Part shown: positions 40,945-51,605 of the stretch, in pieces
How the letters are laid out: every line of letters begins with the position of its first letter
How positions within the stretch are numbered: position 1 is the first letter of the stretch
Source: Pseudomonas sp. B21-023
GTDB taxonomy: Bacteria; Pseudomonadota; Gammaproteobacteria; Pseudomonadales; Pseudomonadaceae
DNA: 64,000 bases
NCBI RefSeq assembly: GCF_024749165.1
Contig: NZ_CP087190.1
Location: forward strand, 3,755,501 to 3,819,500
Direction: 5' to 3'
Position numbers and translations under genes: made by a program
The notes under the pieces: generated by a model
What the model was told of the DNA's origin: nothing
The model's input: the letters and a program-made list of their open reading frames with translations, nothing else
Database searches by the model: none

Positions 40945-41736
40945 CCCTGCCGATAAAAATGTCGTGCCCTGCCTACATGGAGCTACCATCGCTCCGTCAC
41001 TGGCTGGATGCGGCGCAGGCGCTGATCAGCTATTTGCGCCGCTCGCCTCGACGTGTCTGACGCAGCTCCCCAACGGTATAATACCCTGCTTGCCATCTGG
41101 AGGAACGGGCTTGCGCGCAATGGCGCCAACAGTGATACAGAAATGACCTACACCAAACACAGCCATTCTGACGTTCAGATCAGCAGCTGGCTCCTCAATT
41201 TGCATCTACAGTCAGGTCCGATGCAGCAAGTGCGCAAAAAACACTCCGGTAAAAATACTGCCCGCTTGCAAGCCATCATCGAACGCCAAGTCATGCCACA
41301 TGGACGCACCACGACCATGGACCTAGAATGCCAGACACGACAAGGATGCACCGATGACCTTTCCTGATGGGCTGCCCGACAACTGTCCGCTACCAGCGGC
41401 TGTGAGCTGCTCCGGTATGATCTATATGGTTTCACTCAACAACCCCGTGCACGAACAGGATTGCCTCTCGCAGGCGGAGCGTGGCCGGGCCGCTGACGCA
41501 ACCGGCGAAAATGCCTGCATTCGCCATGGGTTGTCCGTATTTCCCGACCTTGCCAGTTGCAGCCATCAGCAATCATTGTTCCCAAGACTTGGGAAGTACA
41601 TCGCTACCGCCAGGCTCGAGCCAAGCCACGGAAAGATTCTGCAGACACCGGCAAAGCGCAACCCTCTCCATATGACGTGGTGGCCATGCAAGGACGTCGA
41701 GCGCAAGCTTCTGTTCTCGATGATGGAGGTTTGAGC
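40945..41736. other. Stretch of about 790 bases without a supported gene
   Basis: Several open frames of 60-130 codons overlap here, none with a recognisable protein or good ribosome binding site. A TATAAT embedded in the palindrome GGTATAATACC occurs near 41090. The frame of the next gene is open back to 41557, so part of this may have been coding. It appears to be degraded accessory DNA. Confidence 0.45.
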
Positions 41737-42870
41737 ATGCTGTGGCCCGTTACCTCTAACCCCATCAGCCCCCAGCCCTTTGAGACGCTGCATATCGCGG
41801 AGGTCCTTTACGAGTTCGACGGCCCCAAGATATTCACCACCTTGGGCAGCGATTCCCTCCTGCGTTTCTGGTACGAAAGCGAGGAAGACCGCGAAGAGAA
41901 GTTGATTCGCTATCTGGTTACCCCTACCAGCCCCTCGCTGATCCAACAGTTAAAAACTGGGCACAAAACTGTCCATGACCTGCTCAAACAGAGTTGGCTC
42001 TGGGTGGTCGATATGCACTACGACATGTCCCCCGCCATGGCCTGGAGCCTGGAAAGCCTGGATGACGTACCCCTGCAGTTCAAGCCAGAACCCCATGCCA
42101 CCCTTTGCCCAGAGCATATGCCGCTGCTTTCCTATCGCCTCATCGGGCCGGGTCTGAAGGAAGGCGCAGTACCCGCCAGCGTGATTGCACGAGCGGTCAA
42201 CAGCCCGGCAAGCGCGCTCAAGAAAATCCTCGAAGTCGTCACGCAAAGCGTCTCGCAAGGGAGGCCGGAAGAGAGTTTCAGGAGATCATACGATCTTCCT
42301 GCCACGCGCTTTGCCTACAACAGCTTCGAAGTTTCGTTCAGCATCCCCAACTCCGACCAACTGGATCTGCAGACCTCTCCCATAGACACTTATGCCCAAA
42401 GTGCGCACGTGCTCGAGTCGGGTTTGAGCTGGCTTGTCGAGCGGTCAGGCAACGAGCCTGAGATTTCCATACTGGAAGCACTGAGGGACCTGACACCACC
42501 GACTCACGGCCAGGTGGAGTCTGCCGAGATTCGCGGGCAGTTGATCAAGAACAATCAAGTCATCCGCCTGAACCGCCACCACCGAAAGTTCATCAGTGAA
42601 ACGCTAGCCCGGCACCTTACGCAAAAGCACCAACTCGTGAAGACCAGCGGCCAGATCCGAGAACTGGACAAGGACAACCTGACCTTCATCCTCCGTGGCC
42701 GCCCCAACGGCGAGGCCGAACTGAAATGTGCTTTCAACGACAGCCTCTACGATGACGTCGTCGAGCACTTCGCCAGCGAAGTGAACATCAGCGTCACCGG
42801 CAGGCTCCGGCAAACCAAGGCAGTGCTGGAGATCAGCGATATTGAAGCCATACCGGATGATGCTGTTTAG
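41737..42870 (+). CDS. DUF6575-like hypothetical protein
   Basis: A 377-residue soluble protein. The N-terminal ~130 residues (FETLHIAEVLYEFDGPKIF, then WLWVV.. and a YDGP-like turn) resemble the DUF6575 pattern; the C-terminal part is unrecognised. GGAGGT seven bases before the ATG at 41737 defines the start, although the frame stays open 60 codons upstream. Base composition is slightly less GC-rich than the core genes. Function unknown; it lies between higBA and an orphan nuclease, in what looks like an accessory patch. Confidence 0.65.
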   Translation: MLWPVTSNPISPQPFETLHIAEVLYEFDGPKIFTTLGSDSLLRFWYESEEDREEKLIRYLVTPTSPSLIQQLKTGHKTVHDLLKQSWLWVVDMHYDMSPAMAWSLESLDDVPLQFKPEPHATLCPEHMPLLSYRLIGPGLKEGAVPASVIARAVNSPASALKKILEVVTQSVSQGRPEESFRRSYDLPATRFAYNSFEVSFSIPNSDQLDLQTSPIDTYAQSAHVLESGLSWLVERSGNEPEISILEALRDLTPPTHGQVESAEIRGQLIKNNQVIRLNRHHRKFISETLARHLTQKHQLVKTSGQIRELDKDNLTFILRGRPNGEAELKCAFNDSLYDDVVEHFASEVNISVTGRLRQTKAVLEISDIEAIPDDAV

Positions 42871-42948
42871 CACTCTTGCAGTATCTATCCGTCTCAAAGT
42901 CGCTTAGCTGAACTACCGCTCAGGGAGCACAGTGGCAGGCATCACCAA

Positions 42949-42978
42949 CGTGGGAGCGGGCTTGCCCCGCGATAGCGC
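42949..42978. repeat. REP-type palindrome
   Basis: Single REP unit (GTGGGAGCGGGCTTGCCCCG core) downstream of the DUF6575-like gene. Confidence 0.8.
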
Positions 42979-43031
42979 CTTGCAAGTAATGGTGGCAGTC
43001 GTGTGCAGGGCTGCAAGACCGGGGCAATAGG

Positions 43032-43059
43032 AGAAAACCCGGCTGGCCCGAAGGCCACC
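43032..43059 (-). terminator. Hairpin with UUCG tetraloop
   Basis: On the minus strand GGTGGCC-TTCG-GGCCAGCC followed by GGGTTTTCTCC. The stable loop and T run resemble an intrinsic terminator or the 3' end of a small RNA, but no gene in front of it is evident. Confidence 0.4.
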
Positions 43060-43429
43060 CACACACAACCGCCATAAATCAGCCACAGACAAACGTCAGC
43101 AGCATAGCAGTTAGCGCTAGGCTTCCTATCACACACAGGCTTGCAGACCTGGTCGCTGAATTGGCAACGACCGAAGGAGCCTAGATTGATGAGAAAACCG
43201 TAGCAATGGCCAAGGAGGGGTAAAAGGATGATTCGGAAACGGACTACAAGCAATGAGGAAAATCTGATCGTTCTGCGGATGTAGGATTAACTTTCAGGCC
43301 GCTACATTGTGCTTTCACCTGCCTGTTCGGGTATCCAGCATGGATGAAACGACAGTAGCGGCAAGCAGATCCCCCATAGTAGCGTCTTGCCTCTACCGCC
43401 CGGATGGGCGAGCACGCACTGGAGCGCAA

Positions 43430-44506
43430 ATGGAATTTGTAGAACGTCTCAACGCGATGGCCGCCAAGGTCAACCAACTGGCTTCGAGCATTCAAACTGA
43501 AGAAGCTACTAAAACTGCATTCATCATGCCCTTTATCCACTCCGTTCTGGGCTACGACGTTTTCGACCCGTCCGAAGTTGTCCCAGAATACGTCTGTGAC
43601 GTAGGCACAAAGAAAGGTGAGAAAATTGATTACGCCATATTGAAAGATGGTGAAATCCAGATACTCATCGAAACAAAGAAAATTGGCGAACCGCTCAACA
43701 TCAACCATGCCAGTCAATTGTTCCGCTACTTCCACGTCACAACCGCCAGAATTTCAATATTGACGAATGGGCGGCATTACCGCTTCTTCACAGACCTTGA
43801 CGCACCGAACAAAATGGACGAAAAGCCATTTTTGGAAGTCGACCTTCTCGATATTGATGAGCACGTTATCCCGGAGCTGCAGAAGCTTACAAAATCAGCT
43901 TTCGACGTTGACTCAATAATCAATGCAGCAGGAGAGCTCAAGTACGTCGGGCAGATCAAACGAGTCATCGCATCACAATTCAGCCAACCTGACGACGACT
44001 TTATAAAATTCTTCGCCTCACGCGTCTACGACGGCGTTATCACTCAAAAGGTGAGAGAGCAATTCGGCCTGCTGACTCGCAAGGCAGCATCTCAATTCTT
44101 GAATGACCAGATCAACGATCGCCTGAAGTCAGCCATGAGTGGTGTTTCTTACCCAACCCCTGCTGAAAAGGTTGTTACCGAAACGCAGAGTGATTCCTCG
44201 GATAACGCAGAAGATCGCATTCAAACCACAATGGATGAGTTGGAAGGCTTCCACATAGTCAAAGCTATTGTCCGTACCACTGTGGACTCCAAACGTGTCA
44301 TCCACCGAGATACGCAGAGCTATTTCGGGATTCTGCTGGACGACAACAACCGAAAACCGATTACCCGGCTTCACTTCAACCGTTCACAAAAATACATCGG
44401 TATTTTCGACAAAGATAAAAATGAGACACGCCACCCCATTAACTCATTAGACGACATCTACGAATTCGCTGACCAGTTAAGGGACACCGTGGGCTATTAC
44501 GAGTAA
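43430..44506 (+). CDS. Orphan HsdR N-terminal-type restriction nuclease
   Basis: A 358-residue protein whose first ~160 residues match the nuclease domain of type I restriction HsdR (HSDR_N): FIMPFIHSVLGYDVFDPSEVVPEY, then the PD-(D/E)xK catalytic set D in KGEKIDYAIL and ExK in ILIETKK, with a following Gln in HASQLFRYF. No helicase motor, methylase or specificity gene is present. The C-terminal ~100 residues are a separate small domain (FHIVKAIVRTTVD...IGIFDKDKNE). Codons are markedly richer in A/T at third positions than in the neighbours, suggesting horizontal transfer. GGAG before the ATG at 43430 sets the start. A stand-alone defence nuclease is a reasonable guess. Confidence 0.78.
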   Translation: MEFVERLNAMAAKVNQLASSIQTEEATKTAFIMPFIHSVLGYDVFDPSEVVPEYVCDVGTKKGEKIDYAILKDGEIQILIETKKIGEPLNINHASQLFRYFHVTTARISILTNGRHYRFFTDLDAPNKMDEKPFLEVDLLDIDEHVIPELQKLTKSAFDVDSIINAAGELKYVGQIKRVIASQFSQPDDDFIKFFASRVYDGVITQKVREQFGLLTRKAASQFLNDQINDRLKSAMSGVSYPTPAEKVVTETQSDSSDNAEDRIQTTMDELEGFHIVKAIVRTTVDSKRVIHRDTQSYFGILLDDNNRKPITRLHFNRSQKYIGIFDKDKNETRHPINSLDDIYEFADQLRDTVGYYE

Positions 44507-44568
44507 AGATAAAGACGCCCTCGCCACTGGAGTACAGCCAGGGCGAAGGCAACCCTACCGTGTCACCA

Positions 44569-46365
44569 TCAACTGCCTCCCGCCCGATCCCGCACCGGAC
44601 ACTGCGCCCGGTGCAGGTTCAGCGCCGTATTGATGATGCCGATATGGCTGAACGCCTGCGGGAAATTCCCCAGCATCCGTTTGCCCACCGGGTCGTACTG
44701 CTCGGCCAGCAATCCCACGTCATTGCACAAAGCCGTGAGCCGTTCATAAAGCCCCTGTGCCTCCTCCTGCCGCCCCAGCAGCACGTAGACATCCGCCAAC
44801 CAGAACGAACACACCAGGAACGTCCCCTCCCCTGGCGTCAGGCCGTCGCTGCAACTGTCGCTGTCGTAGCGCAGCAGCAGGCCGTTGCGCAGCAGGCGGG
44901 TTTCGATCTGTTCGAGTGTGCGCAGGAAGCGTGGATCGTCGGCGGGCAGAAAGCCGGTCAGGGCAATTTGCAGCAGGCTCGCGTCGAGCTCGGTCGAGCC
45001 GTAGGCCTGGACGAAGTGGCGCCCGTCGGCATCCAGCCCGCGGCGGCAGACCTCGTCACGGATCTGGTCCGCCACCTGGCGGTAATGTCGCCCCCGTTCA
45101 CGCCCTTCCTCGGTGGTGTCGGCCAGGCTCGCCGAGCGGTCGAAGGCAACCCAGGCCATGACCTTGGAGTGCACGAAGTGCTGGCGACCGCCGCGCACCT
45201 CCCACAGCCCCTCGTCGGGCTCGCGCCAGGTGCTTTCAAGGTACGGCAGGATCGAGCGGGCGATGGCGGCGCTGCGCGGATGCCGCGGCAGCCCGCCCTT
45301 GATGGCCTGGGTCATGGCGTCGGCCAGTTCGCCGTAGATATCGAGCTGCAACTGCTCGGAAGCGGCATTGCCGACCCGCACCGGCTGCGAATGCTCGTAA
45401 CCGGCCAGCCAGGGCAGGCTGAACTCCGGCAGGTCGCGCTCCCCCGCCAGCCCATACATGATCTGCATCTGCTCGGGGTTGCCCGCCACCGAGCGCAGCA
45501 GCCACTCGCGCCAGGCCTGGGCCTCGTCGAAGTAGCCAAGGTTCATCAGCGCCAGCAAGGTCATGGTGGCGTCGCGCAGCCAGCAGTAGCGGTAGTCCCA
45601 GTTGCGCTCGCCACCGACACGCTCGGGCAGCGAGGTGGTGACGGCGGCGACCATGCCCCCGGTGGGCGCGTAGGTCATGGCCTTGAGGGTCAGCAGCGAA
45701 CGGCGTACCCGCTCGGTGTATGGGCCGACGTCGGGGCAGCGGGCGGCGAAGGTCTGCCATTGGTCGATTGTCTGCTCGAGGTCGTGGTCGACATCGCAAC
45801 CGGGCTGCACAGGCAGGTGCGAGGGCTGGTGGCAGAGGCTGAACACCTGGCGCTCACCGGCGCGCACGCGAAACCGGGCGACGCTGTGGTGGTCCCGGCC
45901 ATGGGTCTCGGTGCTGCTGCGCAGGATCAGGCGATCGGGGCCGGCAACCGCGCTCAGGGTCAGCGGGTCGAGTTTCTCCACCCAGGGCACGCTGCGGCCA
46001 TAGTCGAAGCGCAGCACCAGGTCCATCTCGAACGCCGTCTCGCCGGCCAGGCCCTCGACAATGCGCAGCACAGCATTGGGTTCGCCCAGGGGCATGCAGT
46101 CGAGCACGCGGGCGCGACCGCTGGCGGTGGTCCAGGTGGTTTCCAGTACCAGGGTGTCGTCGAGGTAGCGGCGGGCGCTGTGATCGACCGGGTCGCTGGG
46201 GGCGATGCGCCAACGGCCGTTTTCCTCGTTGCCCAGCAATGCGGCGAACACCGCGGGAGCGTCGAAGCGTGGCAGGCACAGCCAGTCGAGGGCACCGTCG
46301 CGGTTGATCAGGGCGGCACTGCGACAGTTGCCGATGAGGGCATAATCTTCGATCAGGGCGGGCAT
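44569..46365 (-). CDS. Glycoside hydrolase family 15 protein
   Basis: A 598-residue enzyme of the glucoamylase/trehalase-like GH15 group. The N-terminal ~200 residues form the beta-sandwich super-domain (IEDYALIGNCRSAALINRDGALDWLCLPRFD), followed by an (alpha/alpha)6 barrel with NWDYRYCWLRDATMTL, the QLDIYGELADA stretch and the LCSFWLADVYVLLGR block that carry the catalytic acids in the family. It hydrolyses alpha-linked glucosides (maltodextrin or trehalose). No signal peptide. It lies beside zwf-gnd and the glycogen/trehalose genes, consistent with feeding glucose into central metabolism. Confidence 0.9.
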   Translation of the reverse strand: MPALIEDYALIGNCRSAALINRDGALDWLCLPRFDAPAVFAALLGNEENGRWRIAPSDPVDHSARRYLDDTLVLETTWTTASGRARVLDCMPLGEPNAVLRIVEGLAGETAFEMDLVLRFDYGRSVPWVEKLDPLTLSAVAGPDRLILRSSTETHGRDHHSVARFRVRAGERQVFSLCHQPSHLPVQPGCDVDHDLEQTIDQWQTFAARCPDVGPYTERVRRSLLTLKAMTYAPTGGMVAAVTTSLPERVGGERNWDYRYCWLRDATMTLLALMNLGYFDEAQAWREWLLRSVAGNPEQMQIMYGLAGERDLPEFSLPWLAGYEHSQPVRVGNAASEQLQLDIYGELADAMTQAIKGGLPRHPRSAAIARSILPYLESTWREPDEGLWEVRGGRQHFVHSKVMAWVAFDRSASLADTTEEGRERGRHYRQVADQIRDEVCRRGLDADGRHFVQAYGSTELDASLLQIALTGFLPADDPRFLRTLEQIETRLLRNGLLLRYDSDSCSDGLTPGEGTFLVCSFWLADVYVLLGRQEEAQGLYERLTALCNDVGLLAEQYDPVGKRMLGNFPQAFSHIGIINTALNLHRAQCPVRDRAGGS

Positions 46366-46681
46366 CGCGGGTCCTCAGGCGGTGGGCGTGAGTTTGGATG
46401 CCGAAGGGGGATTGCAGGTTCCGTTGCGATGCACTCGGTGCAGGCTACCGAGGCGTTCGAATCGATGCGCAAGAACATTGATCCACGGCACAGACCCACT
46501 GTTGCGCTGTGTTAGAAATACCGGGCCAGTGGTTTCCTGACCTGAGTGATTTGTCGACGATCTCGTTGCCGGACTGGAAACTGTTCTGCAACGAGGAGAA
46601 TATTGCCAGGATCGAACCTACCGGCGGCCTGTAGGGCACACCTGCGCACCTACCGCCAACGGCGGTAGGCTCGCCGCAAAC
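46366..46681. other. Intergenic stretch with a hairpin after zwf
   Basis: About 316 bases without a gene. Near its right end, the perfect stem CCTACCGCC-AAC-GGCGGTAGG (46649-46669) lies just beyond the zwf stop; it lacks a T tract. The left part contains the promoter-proximal region of nothing I can identify. Confidence 0.5.
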
Positions 46682-48190
<1,509 letters not shown>

Positions 48191-49174
48191 CTAGTCCTTC
48201 TTTTTCTCGACGTGGCCGCCGAAGCCCAGGCGCATGGCGGAGAGGATCTTGTCACCGTAGGTGCCCTGCTGCTGGCGCGAGCGGAAGCGGGCAAACAGCG
48301 CGCTGGACAGCACCGGCACCGGCACGGCCTGTTCGACGGCGGCGTCGATGGTCCAGCGCCCTTCGCCGCTGTCCGATACCGAGCCGCTGAATTCGGTCAG
48401 TTGCGGGTCGGCGACCAGCGCGTCGGCGGTCAGGTCCAGCAGCCAGGAGGTGACCACGCTGCCGCGGCGCCACACTTCGGCGATCTCGGCGACATTGAGG
48501 TCGAAGCGCTGTTCTTCCGGCAGTTCCGGGCCACCCTTGCTGCGCAGCAGGTCGAAACCTTCGGCGTAGGCCTGCATCAGGCCGTACTCGATGCCGTTGT
48601 GCACCATCTTCACGTAGTGACCGGCGCCGGGCGGGCCGGCGTGGATATAGCCATGCTCGGCGCGCTCGTGCTCGCCGCTGCGGCCCTGGGTGCGCGGAAT
48701 GTCGCCGACGCCCGGGGCGAGGGCCTTGAACAGCGGCTCCAGGCGCTCGAACACCGCCTTCTCGCCGCCGATCATCATGCAGTAGCCACGGTCCAGGCCC
48801 CACACGCCGCCCGAGGTGCCGACGTCGAGGTAGTGCAGGCCACGCTTGCCCAGCTCGGCGGCGCGGCGCACGTCGTCCTTGTAAAAGGTGTTGCCACCAT
48901 CGATGATGGCGTCGCCCGGCTCGAGCAGGTCGGCCAGTTGCGCGATGGTCTGCTCGGTGATTTCGCCCGCGGGCAGCATGACCCACACCGCGCGCGGCGC
49001 CTTGAGTTTCTGCACCAGCGCACCGAGGTCGTGGGCGCCGACGGCCCCCTCGCCTTCCAGGGTGGTGATGGCTTCGCGGTTGCGATCGTGGACCACAGTG
49101 CTGTGACCTGCGCGCATCAGGCGCCTTGCGATATTGCCGCCCATGCGGCCAAGCCCGATGATTCCCAGTTGCAT
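48191..49174 (-). CDS. gnd: 6-phosphogluconate dehydrogenase, decarboxylating (short YqeC/GntZ type)
   Basis: Converts 6-phosphogluconate to ribulose-5-phosphate and CO2. The 327-residue length is that of the short dimeric/tetrameric class rather than the ~470-residue E. coli class. The NAD(P) loop GIIGLGRMGGNIARRL opens the protein; DVGTSGGVWGL and GHYVKMVHNGIEYGLMQAYAEGF are the catalytic blocks with Lys and Asn. Start at 49174 after GGGAGCG; the frame is open upstream into unconserved sequence. First gene of the gnd-zwf pair. Confidence 0.95.
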   Translation of the reverse strand: MQLGIIGLGRMGGNIARRLMRAGHSTVVHDRNREAITTLEGEGAVGAHDLGALVQKLKAPRAVWVMLPAGEITEQTIAQLADLLEPGDAIIDGGNTFYKDDVRRAAELGKRGLHYLDVGTSGGVWGLDRGYCMMIGGEKAVFERLEPLFKALAPGVGDIPRTQGRSGEHERAEHGYIHAGPPGAGHYVKMVHNGIEYGLMQAYAEGFDLLRSKGGPELPEEQRFDLNVAEIAEVWRRGSVVTSWLLDLTADALVADPQLTEFSGSVSDSGEGRWTIDAAVEQAVPVPVLSSALFARFRSRQQQGTYGDKILSAMRLGFGGHVEKKKD

Positions 49175-49371
49175 GTGCCGACGCTCCCGTTGGTTTTGCT
49201 TTACAACAATTGAAGATTTCAGATTAGTCCAGCGTTCTGGCGTAGGGTTCACCGACGAACGGGGCGACAACGATAAACAAAAAAGTTCCCAAGGGCCTGC
49301 AAAGAATTCAGAATGCGCGCCGCGTGAAGCGTCTACGCTTCAAAATGTCACCAGCCATGCGAGGTGTGCCC

Positions 49372-49539
49372 ATGGGAACCCTGATGCCTGCCACTCCCAC
49401 CCAGACCCTCTATGTCACCGTGCGCCGCGATGAGCTGCGCCAGTTGAAGGATGAGCGCGATCACCTGCGCCAGCAGGTCGCCCAGCTGAACCTGCTGCTC
49501 GAACAGGCCCGTTTGCAAGGCAAGGCCGCCGGCCTCTGA
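49372..49539 (+). CDS. 55-residue coiled-coil protein
   Basis: Short protein with a central amphipathic heptad region (ELRQLKDERDHLRQQVAQL and the continuing LNLLLEQARL), likely a dimeric coiled coil. GAGG lies about eight bases before the ATG at 49372. Function unknown; it lies between the divergent gnd-zwf unit and the glycogen/trehalose operon and is followed by a hairpin. Confidence 0.65.
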   Translation: MGTLMPATPTQTLYVTVRRDELRQLKDERDHLRQQVAQLNLLLEQARLQGKAAGL

Positions 49540-49555
49540 CTCACCGCCCCTCTGC

Positions 49556-49577
49556 GTGGGAGCTGCCAGGCTCCCAC
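49556..49577 (+). terminator. Hairpin after the coiled-coil gene
   Basis: Perfect stem GTGGGAGC-TGCCAG-GCTCCCAC 17 bases after the stop, without a T tract. Confidence 0.5.
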
Positions 49578-49794
49578 CTCGCCTCAGCTTCCCTTCCTGA
49601 TTGCGTTGTGCCGCGTCTGTCGCGAATCCGCTGCGCCTACGCTGGCTAGCCTCATATTTTGCAACAACTCGCCAACGTTTGCGCGTCTAAACAGTCGCGA
49701 CAAAAATGACCAACGGGTCACTTTCATGCCGCTTCGTCTCCTACACTCCAGATTCGGCCCGCGTTTTGCTCGGAAAAAGTGACGTAAAAAAGTC

Positions 49795-49822
49795 GAACTT
49801 TCCAAAACACGGGCAGGTCAGG
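49795..49822 (+). promoter_or_regulatory. Candidate AlgU/sigma-22-type promoter for the glgA operon
   Basis: GAACTT at 49795-49800, then 17 bases, then TCAGG at 49818-49822, close to the AlgU consensus GAACTT-N16/17-TCTGA. This would place the start about 200 nt upstream of glgA and connect the operon to osmotic and envelope stress, which is plausible for trehalose synthesis. The -10 match is incomplete. Confidence 0.35.
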
Positions 49823-50034
49823 ACTTAAGTAGGGCCGACGCAAAGGACTGCCTGACGCCAGGCCCGCACACCCCAACCAGTCCATACGTCTTTCGGCGGG
49901 AATGCCGAGCGTGTCGTGCCTGCGCGCACGAATCTGGGGCAAGGAATGCACTACGAAGATGCAACAACGATCAGAGAGCAGACCCACGAGCCAACGCCAA
50001 CGCCAAGCAAACAGAACAAGGGACGGAGAGAAGT

Positions 50035-51594
50035 ATGATCAGTGCCGCTGTCGAACCTCACGTAGAGTCATTCAACCCGGATAACCGCGAGCCGCTGCCA
50101 TCGGCACTCGCCCCGACAGTCAAGGCACCCGGCGCGCAGCGCCAGCACAATCCGAACAAACGCAAGATCCTGTTCGTCACCTCGGAGATTGCCGACCTGG
50201 TCAAGACCGGCGGCCTGGGCGACGTGTCCGCTGCCCTGCCCCGTGCCCTGGCGCACCTGCACGATGTGCGCGTGCTGATCCCCGGCTACCGCCAGGTGGT
50301 CGAGAGCGACAACCCCATTCACATCGTCGGCGAGCTGGGCGGCCACGCCGCGCTGCCGCCGTGCAAGATCGGCCGCATGGATCTGGCCGACGGCCTGGTG
50401 ATCTATGTGCTGATCTGTCCCGAGCTGTACCAGCGCGACGGCACGCCCTACGGCGCCAACAACGGTCGCGACTGGCCCGACAACCACATCCGCTTCGCCC
50501 GCCTGGGCCTGGCCGCCGCGGAAATCGCCGCCGGCGAAGGCATGGCCCACTGGCGCCCCGACCTGGTGCACGCCCACGACTGGCCGGCCGGCCTGGCCCC
50601 GGCCTACATGCACTGGCGCGGCCTGAGCACCCCGACCTTGTTCACCATCCACAACCTGGCCTACCAGGGCGTATACAGCCGCGGCTGCAGCCCGGAACTG
50701 GCGATCCCCGACCACGCCATGCAGCAGGAAGGCATGGAGTTCTACGGCAAGCTGTCGTTCCTCAAGGCCGGGCTTGCCTACGCCAGCCATATCACCACGG
50801 TCAGCGCCACCTACGCCCGGGAGATCACCACCCCTGAGTTCGGCTGCGGCCTGGACGGTTTTCTCGCCAGCAAGGCCCAGCAGGGACTGCTCGGCGGCAT
50901 CCCCAACGGTATCGACGAAAGCTGGGACTCGGCCACCGACCAGCACCTGGACCACAACTTCAGCATCAACGACTGGGAGGGCAAGGCGCGCAATGCCGAC
51001 CAGGTACGCGCGCTGTTCGGCCTGCAAGCAAGCGAGGGGCCGCTGTTCGCCGTGGTTTCGCGGCTGGTCTACCAGAAAGGCCTGGACCTGACCCTGGGGG
51101 TGGCCGACTACATCGTCGAACAAGGCGGCCAGATCGCCATCATCGGCCGTGGCGAACCGGAGGAAGAGCAGGCCATGCGCGAACTGGCCCTGCGTCACCC
51201 CGGCCGCATCGGCGTGCGCATCGGTTTCAACGAGACCGACGCCCGGCGCATGTTCGCAGGCAGCGACTTCCTGCTGATGCCGTCGCGCTACGAGCCCTGC
51301 GGCCTGAGCCAGATGTACGCCCAGCGCTTCGGCTCGCTGCCAGTGGCGCGCAACACCGGCGGGCTGGCCGACACCATCGAGAACGGCGTGACCGGTTTCC
51401 TGTTCAACGACTCCACCGAGGACAGCTATCGCGAAGCCCTGGGCCGCGCCTTCTATGTGTACGGCAAGAAGCACCTGCTCAATGCCATGCGCTGCCTGTC
51501 GATGACCCAGCCATTCAACTGGTGCCAGGCGGTGGAACCCTATGCGCGCCTGTACGAAGACCTGGTGAAGCAGACGCAGCACGCCCATTACTGA
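50035..51594 (+). CDS. glgA: Glycogen synthase (ADP-glucose)
   Basis: Adds glucose from ADP-glucose to alpha-1,4-glucan. The 519-residue GT5 enzyme has a ~40-residue N-terminal extension before the core KILFVTSEIADLVKTGGLGDV, whose KTGGL binds ADP-glucose, and the C-terminal GT1 lobe with SRLVYQKGLDL and the catalytic E in MPSRYEPCGLSQMYA. GGAGAG before the ATG supports the start. First gene of the glgA-treZ-malQ-treY-DUF2934 unit. Confidence 0.95.
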   Translation: MISAAVEPHVESFNPDNREPLPSALAPTVKAPGAQRQHNPNKRKILFVTSEIADLVKTGGLGDVSAALPRALAHLHDVRVLIPGYRQVVESDNPIHIVGELGGHAALPPCKIGRMDLADGLVIYVLICPELYQRDGTPYGANNGRDWPDNHIRFARLGLAAAEIAAGEGMAHWRPDLVHAHDWPAGLAPAYMHWRGLSTPTLFTIHNLAYQGVYSRGCSPELAIPDHAMQQEGMEFYGKLSFLKAGLAYASHITTVSATYAREITTPEFGCGLDGFLASKAQQGLLGGIPNGIDESWDSATDQHLDHNFSINDWEGKARNADQVRALFGLQASEGPLFAVVSRLVYQKGLDLTLGVADYIVEQGGQIAIIGRGEPEEEQAMRELALRHPGRIGVRIGFNETDARRMFAGSDFLLMPSRYEPCGLSQMYAQRFGSLPVARNTGGLADTIENGVTGFLFNDSTEDSYREALGRAFYVYGKKHLLNAMRCLSMTQPFNWCQAVEPYARLYEDLVKQTQHAHY

Positions 51595-51605
51595 GCGGAG
51601 AGCCG

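Larger units (their letters stand above)
42871..43429. other. Intergenic stretch with one REP unit and a UUCG hairpin
   Basis: About 559 bases without a supported gene. It holds a REP copy (42949-42978) and, on the minus strand, a GC hairpin with UUCG loop followed by TTTT (43059-43032). The rest is A/T-richer and featureless. Confidence 0.5.
49540..50034. other. Long leader region before glgA
   Basis: About 495 bases without a supported gene. It contains the hairpin at 49556-49577, A/T-rich tracts from ~49690 to 49800 and the candidate sigma-E-type promoter at 49795-49822. It is the regulatory region for the whole glgA-treY unit. Confidence 0.55.

Noticed and set aside
41053..41367. 104-codon frame upstream of the DUF6575-like gene
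   Set aside because: No convincing ribosome binding site and no recognisable sequence; listed only as part of the unexplained stretch.
42942..43253. 103-codon minus-strand frame across the REP and UUCG hairpin
   Set aside because: It runs through two palindromes and has no family match; more likely non-coding.
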